A DNA stretch of 64,000 bases. It comes from Rhodanobacter sp. L36 (GTDB lineage Bacteria; Pseudomonadota; Gammaproteobacteria; Xanthomonadales; Rhodanobacteraceae). The position numbers and the translations under genes were made by a program. The DNA is taken from contig NZ_LMUV01000011.1 of assembly GCF_009765755.1 (NCBI RefSeq), forward strand, positions 1 to 64,000. The letters run 5' to 3'. This document shows, one piece after another, positions 44,360 through 54,444 of this stretch (positions are counted from its first letter, which is position 1; every line of letters begins with the position of its first letter). The notes beneath the pieces are model-generated. The model did no database searches. It was not told the DNA's origin and saw only the letters and a program-made list of their open reading frames with translations.

Positions 44360-45009
44360 TCCTGATCGGCGCGGGCGAGTTCGCCCAGATCGCCTGCGAA
44401 TACTTCGCACACGACAGCGATCGCGATGTCGTCGCCTTCAGCGTGGATCGCAAGTACCTCGCGCAGCAGGAGCTCGCCGGTCGCCCCGTGATCGCCTATG
44501 AAAACATCGAACAAAATTATCCGCCGTCGGATTTCGATGTCTTCGTTGCGATTCCCGCCAGCGAACTCAACCGCGTGCGCACGCGTTTCTATCGCGACGC
44601 GAAATCGCGCGGTTACCAGTTCGCCACGTACATCAGCACGCGCGCATTCGTATGGCGCAACGCGGAAGTCGGCGAGAACAGCTTCATCTTCGAGGGCAAC
44701 GTCATCCAGCCTTTCGTCGAGATCGGCAACAACTGCATCCTGTGGAGCGGCAACCACGTCGGCCATCGCACTGTCGTTCGCGATCACGTGTTCGTCGCTT
44801 CGCACGCGGTCATTTCCGGCTATTGCGATGTCGGCGAAAGCAGCTTCATCGGCGTGAATGCCACCTTCAACGACCACGTGAAAGTGGCGGCGGACAACAT
44901 CATCGGCGCCGGCGCACTGGTCACGCGCGACACCGAGCCGGGTCGCATTTATGTCGGTTCTCCCGCGCGCGCCGTGCCGGACAAATCCAGTCTCGACGTG
45001 AGGCTTTGA
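44344..45009 (+). CDS. NeuD/PglD-like sugar O/N-acyltransferase (left-handed beta-helix)
   Basis: This 221-residue protein has an N-terminal Rossmann-like PglD domain (PLVLIGAGEFAQIACEYF) and a hexapeptide-repeat beta-helix (AEVGENSFIFEGNVIQPFVE, IGNNCILWSGNHVGHRTVV, FIGVNATFNDHVKVA). The catalytic-type His lies in GNHVGHR. It probably acetylates the amino sugar made with the FdtA- and FdtB-like enzymes. It overlaps the preceding gene. Confidence 0.85.
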   Translation: MARPLVLIGAGEFAQIACEYFAHDSDRDVVAFSVDRKYLAQQELAGRPVIAYENIEQNYPPSDFDVFVAIPASELNRVRTRFYRDAKSRGYQFATYISTRAFVWRNAEVGENSFIFEGNVIQPFVEIGNNCILWSGNHVGHRTVVRDHVFVASHAVISGYCDVGESSFIGVNATFNDHVKVAADNIIGAGALVTRDTEPGRIYVGSPARAVPDKSSLDVRL

Positions 45010-45016
45010 AGAACGC

Positions 45017-45973
45017 ATGCCTGCATGGAGCAAGCGAGGACTGGTGTTCGAGACTGCGCGCCATGGTGTGGGCAGATGGATGGCTCACTCGGCGCTGACG
45101 CCCACGCCGCATCGCATAAATGAAAATCTGATTCGCGTCTACGCGGGTTTTCGCGACGGCGAAGGCGTAAGCCGCATCGGCTATGTCGATGTGCGCGCCG
45201 ATGATCCCACCGTCATCGTGAAAGTCGGTGATGAACCCGTGCTCGACATCGGTCGCCCGGGTTGCTTCGACGATCACGGCGTGATCCTCGGCGACGTCGT
45301 CGATGCACCGGGCGGCCTGCACATGTTCTATGTCGGGTTCCAGCGCGTGGCCAGGGCGAAATTCCTCGCGTTCACGGGTCTTGCCGTTTCCACCGACGGC
45401 GGCCATCGTTTTCATCGCACGCAGGAAACGCCGATCCTCGATCGCGCTCCGGGACGTAGCACGATCGGCGCGGTGCATTCGGTGCTGTACGAAAACGGCC
45501 GCTGGCGCATCTGGTACGCCGTGGGCGACGACTGGGAAATCATCGGCGATCAACCGTTTCCGCGTTACCACATCCGTTATGCAGAGACGGACGATCTCGC
45601 TGCGATACCGCGCAACGATCATGTGTGCCTGTTACCACAGGGCATTGAATATCGCATCGGCCGGCCACGCGTCTACCGGTGCGATGATGACGGTTACCTG
45701 ATGTACTTCACGCGCGGCAATGTCACCGGCGAATATTTCCCCGGCGTGGCGCACAGCACGAACGGCATCGACTGGGAACGTCGCGACGAATCGTTCGGCA
45801 TGGTGCTGTCCGAAAGCGGATGGGATTCGCAGGTGATCTGCTATCCGGCATTGATTCGTCAGCGCGACAAAATGCTGATGTTCTACAACGGCAACGACAT
45901 GGGCGTGGACGGTTTCGGCGTGGCCGAATGCGACAGTGCAGGCTTCGATGGTGGTGTCGATGCCCACGGTTAG
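45017..45973 (+). CDS. five-bladed beta-propeller protein, glycosyl-hydrolase-like
   Basis: The 318-residue product shows repeated propeller-like signatures (RINENLIRVYAGFRDGEGVS, GLHMFYVGFQ, WRIWYAVGDDWE, DDDGYLMYFTRGN, QVICYPALIRQRDKMLMFYN) similar to GH43/GH32-like or 'glucosidase' propellers found in glycan loci. No signal peptide is seen, so a cytoplasmic role in precursor handling is possible. Function unproven. Its 3' end overlaps the next gene by 14 bp. Confidence 0.65.
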   Translation: MPAWSKRGLVFETARHGVGRWMAHSALTPTPHRINENLIRVYAGFRDGEGVSRIGYVDVRADDPTVIVKVGDEPVLDIGRPGCFDDHGVILGDVVDAPGGLHMFYVGFQRVARAKFLAFTGLAVSTDGGHRFHRTQETPILDRAPGRSTIGAVHSVLYENGRWRIWYAVGDDWEIIGDQPFPRYHIRYAETDDLAAIPRNDHVCLLPQGIEYRIGRPRVYRCDDDGYLMYFTRGNVTGEYFPGVAHSTNGIDWERRDESFGMVLSESGWDSQVICYPALIRQRDKMLMFYNGNDMGVDGFGVAECDSAGFDGGVDAHG

Positions 45974-46892
45974 AGCCTACGACGCCTCGGACGCCAAAGC
46001 CTGGGATGCTGCGGTCGAGCGATCCCGCAACGGCAATTTCCTGCATCGACGCAGCTACATGGATTATCACGCCGATCGTTTCGTCGACTGCTCGCTGGTG
46101 ATCGAGCAGCGTGGCGAGATCGTTGGCGTTTTCCCCGCCAATATCACGGACGCGACAGTGACCAGTCACGCAGGCCTTACGTACGGCGGCCTCATCACCA
46201 CGCACGCCTTGCGCGCGGAGTCGACACTCGAAGTATTCCAGCAGATGGCCGAACGCTTCCGCGCGCTGCAGGTGAATCGCGTGATCTACAAGGCGGTGCC
46301 GCACGTGTATCACGCGTACCCGGCGGAAGAAGATCTGTACGCGTTGCACCGGATGGGCGCGCGATTGCAACGGCGCGATCTTTCCTCTGCGATCGCGCTG
46401 CAGGAAACCTTCCACTTCACCGAGGGCCGCAGGCACGCGATCGACAAGGCGCGCAAGGCCGGAATTCGCATAAGCGGCACCGACGACATCGACACGTTTC
46501 ATGCGCTGCTCGTTGACGTTCTGCGAAAACATGGCGTCGCGCCAACGCACAGCCTCGCGGAATTACGGCTGCTGCAGTCGCGTTTCCCGCAACAGATCTT
46601 GGTGCACGAAGCACGCATCGATGATGAGCTGCTCGCCGGTGTACTCGTTTATGATTTTGGTCGCGTCGCACACACGCAGTACATGGCCGTCTCGGATGAA
46701 GGGCGTCGGCTTGACGCGCTCACCTTGCTGCTGGCCGATCTCATCGGTAATACCTACGCCACGCGACAGCATTTCACCTTGGGTATCTCCACCACGCAGG
46801 AAGGACGCGAACTCAACGGCGGACTGGTTGCGCAAAAGGAATATTTCGGTGCGCGTGCGCTGGTGCACGACTTCTACGAGTGGCCTCTGTGA
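45960..46892 (+). CDS. GNAT/FemAB-like acyltransferase
   Basis: This 310-residue protein resembles the FemAB-type double-GNAT fold: an N-terminal block with [20 protein letters not shown] and VFPANI, and a C-terminal block with [29 protein letters not shown] and [20 protein letters not shown]. Such proteins in glycan loci are suspected to attach acyl or aminoacyl groups to sugars. The ATG at 45960 gives the shortest overlap; 45948 is an alternative. It overlaps the aminotransferase start by one base. Confidence 0.7.
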   Translation: MPTVRAYDASDAKAWDAAVERSRNGNFLHRRSYMDYHADRFVDCSLVIEQRGEIVGVFPANITDATVTSHAGLTYGGLITTHALRAESTLEVFQQMAERFRALQVNRVIYKAVPHVYHAYPAEEDLYALHRMGARLQRRDLSSAIALQETFHFTEGRRHAIDKARKAGIRISGTDDIDTFHALLVDVLRKHGVAPTHSLAELRLLQSRFPQQILVHEARIDDELLAGVLVYDFGRVAHTQYMAVSDEGRRLDALTLLLADLIGNTYATRQHFTLGISTTQEGRELNGGLVAQKEYFGARALVHDFYEWPL

Positions 46893-48019
46893 TGGATGCC
46901 TCGGTGAAAGACGTGCTGTTTCTCAGCCTGAAGGACGTCAATGCTCGGCATGCCGATGCACTGAAAGCCGCTGCTGCGCGCGTGATCGATTCGGGCAGGT
47001 ATATCCTCGGTGAAGAACTCATTGCGTTCGAACACGAGTTCGCTGCGTACTGCGGCGTGCAGCACGCCATCGGCGTCGGCAACGGGCTGGATGCGCTGTC
47101 GTTGATCCTGCGCGGTTACAAGGAGCTCGGCGCGATGAAAGAGGGCGACGAAGTCATCGTGCCCGGCCATACCTTCATCGCCAGCTTTCTCGCCATCACC
47201 GGCAACGGACTGGTAGCGGTTCCGGTCGAGCCCGATCCGCTGAGTTTCAACATCGATCCGGCAGTCGTGGAGGCGGCTATCGGACCGCGGACGCGCGCCA
47301 TCATGGCCGTGCATCTCTACGGCCAGCTGGCCGACATGGCCACGCTGTCGGACATCGCGCGCAGGCATCGGTTGCTGCTGATCGAGGATGCAGCGCAAGC
47401 GCATGGCGCGATGAGCGACGGCCGCAAGGCCGGTACGTTCGGTGATGCTGCGGCTTTCAGTTTCTTTCCCGGGAAAAATCTCGGCGCGCTCGGCGACGGC
47501 GGTGCGGTGGTGACCGACGATCCCGTGCTTGCTGCGCGTGTCGCGGCGCTGCGCAACTACGGCTCCGATGTGAAATACCGTCACCTGTTTCAGGGCGTCA
47601 ACTCGCGGCTCGACGAAATGCAGGCCGCGATGCTGCGGGTGAAACTTCAGTACCTCGATGAGGACGTGGCATCGCGCCGACTTGTCGCGCGCCGCTATCG
47701 CGACGGCATCCGGCATCCGTATATCCGCACGCCGACCGTGGCGCGCGAGGAACAACACGCATGGCATCTGTTCGTGGTGCGTTGCAGCCGGCGCGATGCG
47801 CTGCAACGACACCTGCAGGCGCAGGGCGTCCAGACCCTGGTGCATTACCCGGTGCCGCCACACCGGCAGCCGGCGTATGCGGCGATGCGTGATATCCGCC
47901 TTCCGCTGACCGAGCGTCTGCACGACGAAGTGCTCAGCCTGCCAATGGGTCCCACGCTGAGCGACGACGACGTGGCCCGCGTTATCGACGCATGCCAGAC
48001 CTTCGGACACGCCGCATGA
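46892..48019 (+). CDS. fdtB: DegT/DnrJ/EryC1 sugar aminotransferase (FdtB-like)
   Basis: This 375-residue PLP enzyme has [15 protein letters not shown], a Thr/His-containing [10 protein letters not shown], the Asp of [12 protein letters not shown], the PLP lysine Lys195 in [16 protein letters not shown], and a C-terminal [13 protein letters not shown] block typical of sugar 3-aminotransferases. With the FdtA-like gene nearby it should make a dTDP-3-amino-3,6-dideoxyhexose. It overlaps both neighbours (TGATG and ATGA). Confidence 0.9.
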   Translation: MDASVKDVLFLSLKDVNARHADALKAAAARVIDSGRYILGEELIAFEHEFAAYCGVQHAIGVGNGLDALSLILRGYKELGAMKEGDEVIVPGHTFIASFLAITGNGLVAVPVEPDPLSFNIDPAVVEAAIGPRTRAIMAVHLYGQLADMATLSDIARRHRLLLIEDAAQAHGAMSDGRKAGTFGDAAAFSFFPGKNLGALGDGGAVVTDDPVLAARVAALRNYGSDVKYRHLFQGVNSRLDEMQAAMLRVKLQYLDEDVASRRLVARRYRDGIRHPYIRTPTVAREEQHAWHLFVVRCSRRDALQRHLQAQGVQTLVHYPVPPHRQPAYAAMRDIRLPLTERLHDEVLSLPMGPTLSDDDVARVIDACQTFGHAA

Positions 48020-49266
48020 ACATCGTTCGCACTGGCGCGTACACCGCGGTCGCCACGGCAGCACGGCTGCTCGCCGGACTGATCGCCATCAAGCTGGTGG
48101 CGTGGTTCGCCGGCCCCGAGGGCGTGGGCAAGCTCGGCCAGTTCATGAGCTTGATGTCGTTGCTGGCGGTGTTGGCCGGTGGCGGCATTGGTGCCGCCAT
48201 CGTGAAGTACGTTGCCGAATATCGCGAGGACGACGGCAAGCTTTCGCGCCTGCTTTCCGCAGCGCTCTGGTATGCATTCTGTGCGTCGTGCCTGATGGCT
48301 TTCGTGGCGCTTGTGCTCAGCCGGCCCATTGCCACATGGCTGCTTGGCGACCCGCAGGACGCCGGCCTGATCCGCATCCTGGCGATCGCGCAGATAGGCA
48401 TTGCGCTGGTCAACTACATGCTCGCAGTGATCAACGGCTTCATGGACGTGCGCCGGCTTGCCTTCATCCAGGTGGCGGGCTCGGCCGTCGGTATCGCGAT
48501 GATGATCTGGCTGTCGCAGTGGCTGCATCTCTACGGCGCGTTGCTGGCGCTGGTGCTGAGCCAGGTGTCTTGGCTGGCGATCGGGCTGCCGGCGTGGTGG
48601 CGCAGCGCCTACTTCCGGCCGGCCATGCTGCGCATGCGCTTCGATCGCGAGATGACCGTGCGGCTGGCGATGTTTTCGATGATGACGCTTTCGTCGGCGC
48701 TGCTCGCGCCACTGGTCAACATCGCGGTTCGAGATCATCTGGCCGTCCATTTCGGTTGGCAACGCGTCGGCTACTGGCAGGCAGTGAGCAAGGTATCGGA
48801 CGCCTATCTACTGTTCCTTACCACTGCGATCAACATTTACTACCTGCCCAAACTTGCCTCCACGCACACACGCGAAGCATTGCTGTTCGAGCTGCGCAGT
48901 GCTTTCCGCTACATCATGCCGGCCGTGATCGTTCTCGCGACACTCGTCTATGTGCTCAGGGAATGGGTGACACGCCTGCTGTTCACCGCGGACTTTGAGT
49001 CCGCCAACTTTCTGTACGGACCGCAGCTGGTGGGCGACGTGATCAAGATCGCGTCCTTCATCCTGTCGTACATCATGCTGGCCAAAGCCATGACGCGGCT
49101 GTTCGTGATCTCCGAGTGCGTGTTCGCGTTCACCTATCTCGTGCTGGTCTACGTGTGCACGGCGCACTACGGCCTGGTCGGCGCGATGTATGCATTCGCG
49201 ATCAACTATCTGCTGTATTTCGCCTTCAACGTGCTGGTCGCCCGACGTTACCTGGGGGCGCTGTGA
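48016..49266 (+). CDS. wzx: Wzx-type lipid-linked O-unit flippase
   Basis: This 416-residue membrane protein has about 12 hydrophobic segments. The start [20 protein letters not shown] and [20 protein letters not shown] match the MATE/MOP polysaccharide flippases (WzxE-like). It moves the undecaprenyl-linked oligosaccharide across the inner membrane. It overlaps the aminotransferase gene in ATGA. Confidence 0.88.
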   Translation: MNIVRTGAYTAVATAARLLAGLIAIKLVAWFAGPEGVGKLGQFMSLMSLLAVLAGGGIGAAIVKYVAEYREDDGKLSRLLSAALWYAFCASCLMAFVALVLSRPIATWLLGDPQDAGLIRILAIAQIGIALVNYMLAVINGFMDVRRLAFIQVAGSAVGIAMMIWLSQWLHLYGALLALVLSQVSWLAIGLPAWWRSAYFRPAMLRMRFDREMTVRLAMFSMMTLSSALLAPLVNIAVRDHLAVHFGWQRVGYWQAVSKVSDAYLLFLTTAINIYYLPKLASTHTREALLFELRSAFRYIMPAVIVLATLVYVLREWVTRLLFTADFESANFLYGPQLVGDVIKIASFILSYIMLAKAMTRLFVISECVFAFTYLVLVYVCTAHYGLVGAMYAFAINYLLYFAFNVLVARRYLGAL

Positions 49267-49268
49267 CA

Positions 49269-50216
49269 ATGAACAATGACATCGCGATGGATGCATCGTC
49301 GTTGCCGCTGGTCTCGGTACTGATCCCCGCGTTCAACCACGAGCGCTTCGTGGAACGCTGCCTGGACAGCGTGCTGGAGGACCCGTATCCGGCGAAAGAA
49401 CTCATCATCGTCGACGATGGCTCAACCGACGGCACGGCCGATCGCATCGCCGACTGGGTCGCCACGCACTGCATGGATATCCCGATCGAATACGTGCGCC
49501 GGGAAAACCGTGGCGTCGCCGCCACGCTCAATGAACTGGCCGCGCGCGCCAACGGCGAATTTCTGCGACCAGGCGCGAGCGACGATTACCTGCTGGCCGG
49601 CGGCCTCGATGCGCAGGTGCGATACCTGCTCGCGCACCCGAACAAGGGCGCGGTGATCGGCGATTCGGTGGTGGTCGATCAGGATGGCCAGAAGCTGCAC
49701 GACAGCGGCATGCGCGATCTGCATGGCGCCGACAAGCGTCTCTACAGTTCTGACGACGGCATTCGTCGGGCGGTGATCAGCCAGTGGGCGATCGGTGGTC
49801 CGGTCACGCTGATTCGCAAGAGCGCGCTCGACACGGTGGCGCGCTGGAGCGAGGGCCTGCGCATTGAGGATTGGGATTTGTTCCTGCGGCTCGCCGCGCG
49901 CGACGCGCTGGGCTTCATCGACGTCAACGTCTGCGCCTATCGCATCCACGGCAGCAACCTGAGCAAGACGCGACACGCGGGAACGCGCGTCGGCAATCTC
50001 ACCGAGTCGAAGCACATCGCGATGCGCCGCGCGAATCTGTTCGACGAACCGTACCGCACCTTGCTCAAGGCGCAATCGCATTTCATCAGCGCCAAGATTT
50101 CCTACCTGGAACGACGGCTTTGGTCGCTGCTGCGGCATCTGCTGGCGTACGCCGCGCTGCTCGCGCTTTCCAGGGTTCGTTTCGCTTCCACGCATCCGCA
50201 TTCGGAGGAGGCATGA
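49269..50216 (+). CDS. family 2 glycosyltransferase
   Basis: This 315-residue GT-A enzyme has LVSVLIPAFNHERFVERCLD, ELIIVDDGSTDGTA, VRRENRGVAATLNE, then an acceptor-side ASDDYL (DXD-like) and IEDWDLFLRLAAR. It adds one sugar to the growing unit on the cytoplasmic face. A short hydrophobic segment near the C-terminus may touch the membrane. It overlaps the polymerase gene in ATGA. Confidence 0.87.
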   Translation: MNNDIAMDASSLPLVSVLIPAFNHERFVERCLDSVLEDPYPAKELIIVDDGSTDGTADRIADWVATHCMDIPIEYVRRENRGVAATLNELAARANGEFLRPGASDDYLLAGGLDAQVRYLLAHPNKGAVIGDSVVVDQDGQKLHDSGMRDLHGADKRLYSSDDGIRRAVISQWAIGGPVTLIRKSALDTVARWSEGLRIEDWDLFLRLAARDALGFIDVNVCAYRIHGSNLSKTRHAGTRVGNLTESKHIAMRRANLFDEPYRTLLKAQSHFISAKISYLERRLWSLLRHLLAYAALLALSRVRFASTHPHSEEA

Positions 50217-51358
50217 CGAACCTGCTGCGCCTTCCGTCCACTTATCTCGGCGCGCCGATCCTGCTGGCTTGCGCGCTGACATGGTTCACCTATGACCTTT
50301 CGGTGGATTACATGCAAGGTCTGCTGCTGCTTACCGTGGTGGCGGCGGCCATCATCCTGTTCGACGTGCAGGCGCGCATCAGGATTCCGGACACGGCACG
50401 TTTTCGTTCGCGGCATTACGCGGGCACGCGCGATGGATTCGTCGCACTCGCGCTCGCCGGTTTCATCGTGCTGTTCTGCCTGATCGACCTGGTGTTTTTC
50501 CCGGTGCCGCTGCTGGACAAACCATCGGCGTATGCATCGATGGATGGCGGGCGTGAACATATCCGGCACGTGTCGGACATGTGCTGGATCCTGCCGGTGA
50601 TCGGCGTGCTCTGCACGCGCAGTCGTTGGATGCGCAACACGCTCATCGTTGTCGGCTTCCTGTTTCCGATCGTGGTGATCGATCGCAACCGGCTGTTCGC
50701 CACGGTGTTCTCTTTCGCGATCGTCATCCTGTTGCGACGGGACGAGGCCAAGGTGCTGCCGTGGAAGGCGGTAGGGTTGCTGGCGATCGGTGGGCTCAGC
50801 GCGTTTTCCATTCTCGGCATGTTGCGCTCCGGCCCGCTGGATCACGTGACGCTGCCGTTCAGTGCGATGTACCGGGCTGCGCCGCAAGGCATCAAGTGGC
50901 TGTTGCTGTATGGCAGCGCGGGCCCGTACAACTTCAGCGCGATGCTCGCCAGGCACTACACGAACGCCAGCTTCCTGATCAATCAGGTCGTACCGCTGAG
51001 TGGTTCGGTGGCGACGGCTGGCACCGACATCCCGCTTGATGCATCGAACATCAACGTCGGCACGGAGTTTTTTCCGTTCCTGCTCGCACTGGGTCCGTTC
51101 GGCGCCACGCTCTCGATGGTTGCGTTGTACGCGTGGCTGCTGTGGAGCGTGCAGCGGCTTCGACCGACAGTGCCGCTGTTTTCGTTTCTGATCTTTCTGC
51201 GCGTTTCCTACGTGTGCGTGATGTCGCCGTTCGCGCCGCAGGCTTTCACCTGGACCAACGCCGGCTTCATCGGCCTGTGCCTGGTGCTGCAGGTGCTGTC
51301 GGCCTGGCTGCCCAACCGGCGGGCGCACGCCTCGACCCTTTATCCAGTGAGCGAATAA
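50213..51358 (+). CDS. wzy: O-antigen polymerase-like membrane protein (Wzy candidate)
   Basis: This 381-residue protein has about 10-11 membrane segments (LGAPILLACALTWFTY, LLLLTVVAAAIILFDV, FVALALAGFIVLFCLIDLVF, and others) and a long extracytoplasmic loop around 215-275 (ASFLINQVVPLSGSVATAGT). Wzy proteins share little sequence, so the call rests on topology and on lying between a flippase and a Wzz-like gene. An O-antigen ligase-like role cannot be excluded. Confidence 0.65.
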   Translation: MTNLLRLPSTYLGAPILLACALTWFTYDLSVDYMQGLLLLTVVAAAIILFDVQARIRIPDTARFRSRHYAGTRDGFVALALAGFIVLFCLIDLVFFPVPLLDKPSAYASMDGGREHIRHVSDMCWILPVIGVLCTRSRWMRNTLIVVGFLFPIVVIDRNRLFATVFSFAIVILLRRDEAKVLPWKAVGLLAIGGLSAFSILGMLRSGPLDHVTLPFSAMYRAAPQGIKWLLLYGSAGPYNFSAMLARHYTNASFLINQVVPLSGSVATAGTDIPLDASNINVGTEFFPFLLALGPFGATLSMVALYAWLLWSVQRLRPTVPLFSFLIFLRVSYVCVMSPFAPQAFTWTNAGFIGLCLVLQVLSAWLPNRRAHASTLYPVSE

Positions 51359-51360
51359 CC

Positions 51361-52182
51361 ATGGAACAAGACGAAATCTATCTGGTCGACCTCTGGCGGA
51401 TTTTTTCCCGCGAGTGGAAGTGGTTTGTGGGCGTGCTGCTGCTGACGCTGGCGTGCACCTATGCATTCGCACATCTCGTGAAACGTCAGTGGGAGTCGAC
51501 CGCATGGATCCAGATCGGGCAGGTCGGGCAGGTGCCGGGAGGACAGAATCCGCTCGTCGAGCCGCTCGCCCGCGTGCTTGAGCGCCTGCAGATGGTGCCG
51601 TTCCAGAACGAGATCATGAAGAGCCTCGGCTTTGCACCCACGTCGGCCGAGGCGCAACTGTTCCGCAAGAGCATGAAACTGGAGCCGCTGCCTTACGCCG
51701 GTCCGCTCATACGGATGAACGTGCGAGGCTTTTCGCAGGAGCAGGCCATCGCCATGGCCAACGCGACCGTCGCCCAGCTTCACCTTCTGCATCAGCGTCT
51801 GGAACAACTTCCGACGAAGTCGGCGCAGGCGCGCCTGGTCGAGGTTCAGGGCGATTTGCAGACAGCGCTGGCGGATCGGGATCGCTTCATGCAGGCCAGC
51901 GCGGCAGGCGATGGCAAGAACACGCGCGATCCCTTGCTCGCGAACATGCTCCTTTCCAGCAAGAACGACGAGATCCGCAACCTGCAGCAGGCGAAGAACG
52001 ATCTTCTCGATCGACTGGGTCCCGTCTACACCTTCGAGACGTCGATGCCCTGGCCCGCCTACGTGCCGGACAAGCAGGCTTTCCCGAACCCCGAGCTGAC
52101 TTACGGCATCGGCGTGCTGCTGGCGTTCTTTCTCGCGTCGCTGGCCACGCTCGCGCGCAGCGCCACGCGTCGATCGGCCTGA
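51361..52182 (+). CDS. wzz: Wzz-like chain-length determinant protein
   Basis: This 273-residue protein has the Wzz topology: membrane segments near residues 21-38 (WFVGVLLLTLACTYAFAH) and 248-266 (GIGVLLAFFLASLATLA) flanking a helical periplasmic domain (QAIAMANATVAQLHLLHQRL, NDEIRNLQQAKNDLLDRLG) with a Pro-containing strand before the second segment (FPNPEL). It sets the chain length made by the polymerase. Confidence 0.82.
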   Translation: MEQDEIYLVDLWRIFSREWKWFVGVLLLTLACTYAFAHLVKRQWESTAWIQIGQVGQVPGGQNPLVEPLARVLERLQMVPFQNEIMKSLGFAPTSAEAQLFRKSMKLEPLPYAGPLIRMNVRGFSQEQAIAMANATVAQLHLLHQRLEQLPTKSAQARLVEVQGDLQTALADRDRFMQASAAGDGKNTRDPLLANMLLSSKNDEIRNLQQAKNDLLDRLGPVYTFETSMPWPAYVPDKQAFPNPELTYGIGVLLAFFLASLATLARSATRRSA

Positions 52183-52299
52183 ACGACGCACGGCATCAGT
52201 GTCGATATCGACATCGAATGCGCCGGGCGCATTCAACCAAAGCGTCCGGCAACGGCACTCACGGAGAAGGCCGCGGATTCGTGGTGATGAAGGACGCAC

Positions 52300-53208
52300 G
52301 TGGTGGAGCACAGATCGATCGACATGAGCACGCAGCAGGCACATCACGACGCACGCCAGCTTGCAGCTGACTCCAGCGCAGCGCGACGTCAGCGACACGT
52401 GCCACTGGATGAAGCGCAACTGCTCGAGACACAGCGCGCGTTCGACAGTGTCGCCGCCGACTACGACGGGCCGCGCGGCAACAACGAGTTGATCCAGCGC
52501 ATGCGGCTCACGCTGTGGGACACCGTGCACAGCGAACTGCCGCCGAATGCGCGACTGCTCGATCTGGGTTGCGGCACCGGCATCGACGCGCTCGAATTCG
52601 CACGGCGCGGTTTTCATGTCGTTGCCACCGACTGGTCGCCACAGATGGTCGAACGCACGCAGGCACGCGCGGCGGCGTGCGGGCTGCAGTCACGCGTCAC
52701 CGCAACACATCTTGGCGTGCAGCAACTGGATCAACTGGACGGCTCATTCGACGGCATCTATTCGAACTTCGGCCCGCTGAACTGCGCGCCCGACCTGCAG
52801 GACGTGGCGAACGAGTGTGCGCGCCTGCTGAAACCCGGCGGCAAACTTGTTTTTTCGGTGATGGGCCGAATCTGTCCGTGGGAAGTGGGCCATTACACCT
52901 TGCGCGGCCGCTTCAAACGCGCGGGCGTACGCGCGACGCGTGGTGCCACGGCGGTGGGAATGAACCGGCACACGATCTGGACCTACTACTACATGCCGCG
53001 CGAATTCTTCCGCGCATTTGCCGGCGATTTCTCGCTGCAGAGTTATCGTGCGCTGAGCTTGTTCATGCCGCCGCCATACCTCGTGGATTACTACCGTCGT
53101 CGTCGTCGCTGGTGCGAGCGGCTTGGCCGTCTCGACGATCGCTTCGGCAACCTGCCGCTTTTGCGCGACATGGGCGACCACTTCCTGATCGTGATGCGGA
53201 AACGTTGA
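52300..53208 (+). CDS. class I SAM-dependent methyltransferase
   Basis: This 302-residue protein starts with GTG behind AAGGA; ATG 52324 is an alternative. SAM loop LLDLGCGTGIDALEFARRG, an acidic end of strand 2 (VVATDWSPQM), and YSNFGPLNC and LLKPGGKLVFSVMGRICPWE identify class I fold. It probably methylates a sugar of the unit or its lipid-linked precursor. Preceding sequence 52183-52299 holds no gene. Confidence 0.85.
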   Translation: MVEHRSIDMSTQQAHHDARQLAADSSAARRQRHVPLDEAQLLETQRAFDSVAADYDGPRGNNELIQRMRLTLWDTVHSELPPNARLLDLGCGTGIDALEFARRGFHVVATDWSPQMVERTQARAAACGLQSRVTATHLGVQQLDQLDGSFDGIYSNFGPLNCAPDLQDVANECARLLKPGGKLVFSVMGRICPWEVGHYTLRGRFKRAGVRATRGATAVGMNRHTIWTYYYMPREFFRAFAGDFSLQSYRALSLFMPPPYLVDYYRRRRRWCERLGRLDDRFGNLPLLRDMGDHFLIVMRKR

Positions 53209-53211
53209 GCC

Positions 53212-54444
53212 GTGGATATTCTCCAGGCCGCGATGGATGTGACGTTGTGCCGCGCGGGTTCGGTGACGCCCGACGGTGTCGTGCGCACGCCGCTGCCGAT
53301 TCGTGGCGGCCGCATCGGCTCATCGCTCGCCGCACGCGCCTATCGCGTCGATCTTCGCGACCACCTGATTTTCCCCGCGCTGATCAATGCGCACGATCAT
53401 CTGCACGTCAACACCGTGCCGCCGTTGCGCAAGGTCGCGCCGTTTCCCAACAGCTACGCGTGGATCGCCGCGTTCAAGGCGCACTTCGAAGAGCCAGCGG
53501 TCGTCGCCGCGCTGCAGGTACCGAAGGAACATCGGTTGCGCCACGGCGCACTGAAGAACCTGCTCGCCGGCACCACCTGTGTCGCGCATCACGACCCGTG
53601 GCACGCCGCGCTCGACGTCACGGATTTCCCCGTGGCCTTGCTGCGCGATTTCGGCTGGAGCTACGCACTCGGTTGGCCGGATTATGGTCCGCCGGTGCAG
53701 CAGAGTTTCGCCGCCACGCCAAGTCATCGTCCATGGATGATCCATCTCGCCGAAGGCACCGACGACATCGCGCAAGCCGAATTGTCGCAACTGGATCAAC
53801 TGGGTTGCCTCGCATCCAACAGTGTTCTGATCCACGGCGTCGGGCTGCGCGAACAGGACGTGGATCGCGTGATCGCCTGCGGCGCCGCGGTGGTCTGGTG
53901 CCCCACCAGCAATCGCAATCTGCTCGGACGCACGCTTGATCCGAAACGCCTGCATGCGGCCGGCCGGCTGGCGCTCGGCAGTGATTCGCGGGTCAGCGGC
54001 GCACGCGATCTGCTCGAGGAAATGCGTGGGGTGGATGAGCGCGGCGAACTCGCACCGAAACATCTGCTCGAACTGGTTACCACGCACGCGGCCGGCATTC
54101 TGGGATTGCCACAACGCGGCAGCCTTGCAGCGGGATCGCGCGCGGATATGTTGATCGTGGCCGATCGCGGCGGCGACGAGTTGCGCAATCTGGTCGGCAT
54201 CGATCGCCGGCATATTCGCGCGGTCGTGCGCGATGGTGTGCCGCGCATCGCCGATCCGGATTTCGCCGAATGGTTTGCAGCCACGGGTACGGAAACCGTG
54301 GCGGTGACTTTGGACGGCCAACCGAAATTGATGGCCCGCGCGCTGGCCGAGCCAGCGTTGGTTGCGCTCGAGCCTGGCCTTGAATACAAGGCGGCCATCA
54401 ACGTGCGCGAGCGTGAACGCGTCGTCGAAGCGGGATATCGCTGA
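53212..54444 (+). CDS. amidohydrolase-family metal-dependent hydrolase
   Basis: This 410-residue protein, GTG start at 53212, follows the previous gene by 3 bp. Metal ligands expected of the chlorohydrolase/cytosine-deaminase-like branch are visible: NAHDHLH (His61, His63), IHLAEGTDD, VLIHGVGL and ALGSDSRVSG. N- and C-terminal small beta-sandwich parts frame the barrel (GSLAAGSRADMLIVADRGGD). It presumably hydrolyses or deaminates a C-N bond of an unknown metabolite. Such a gene is unusual inside a polysaccharide operon. Confidence 0.83.
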   Translation: MDILQAAMDVTLCRAGSVTPDGVVRTPLPIRGGRIGSSLAARAYRVDLRDHLIFPALINAHDHLHVNTVPPLRKVAPFPNSYAWIAAFKAHFEEPAVVAALQVPKEHRLRHGALKNLLAGTTCVAHHDPWHAALDVTDFPVALLRDFGWSYALGWPDYGPPVQQSFAATPSHRPWMIHLAEGTDDIAQAELSQLDQLGCLASNSVLIHGVGLREQDVDRVIACGAAVVWCPTSNRNLLGRTLDPKRLHAAGRLALGSDSRVSGARDLLEEMRGVDERGELAPKHLLELVTTHAAGILGLPQRGSLAAGSRADMLIVADRGGDELRNLVGIDRRHIRAVVRDGVPRIADPDFAEWFAATGTETVAVTLDGQPKLMARALAEPALVALEPGLEYKAAINVRERERVVEAGYR

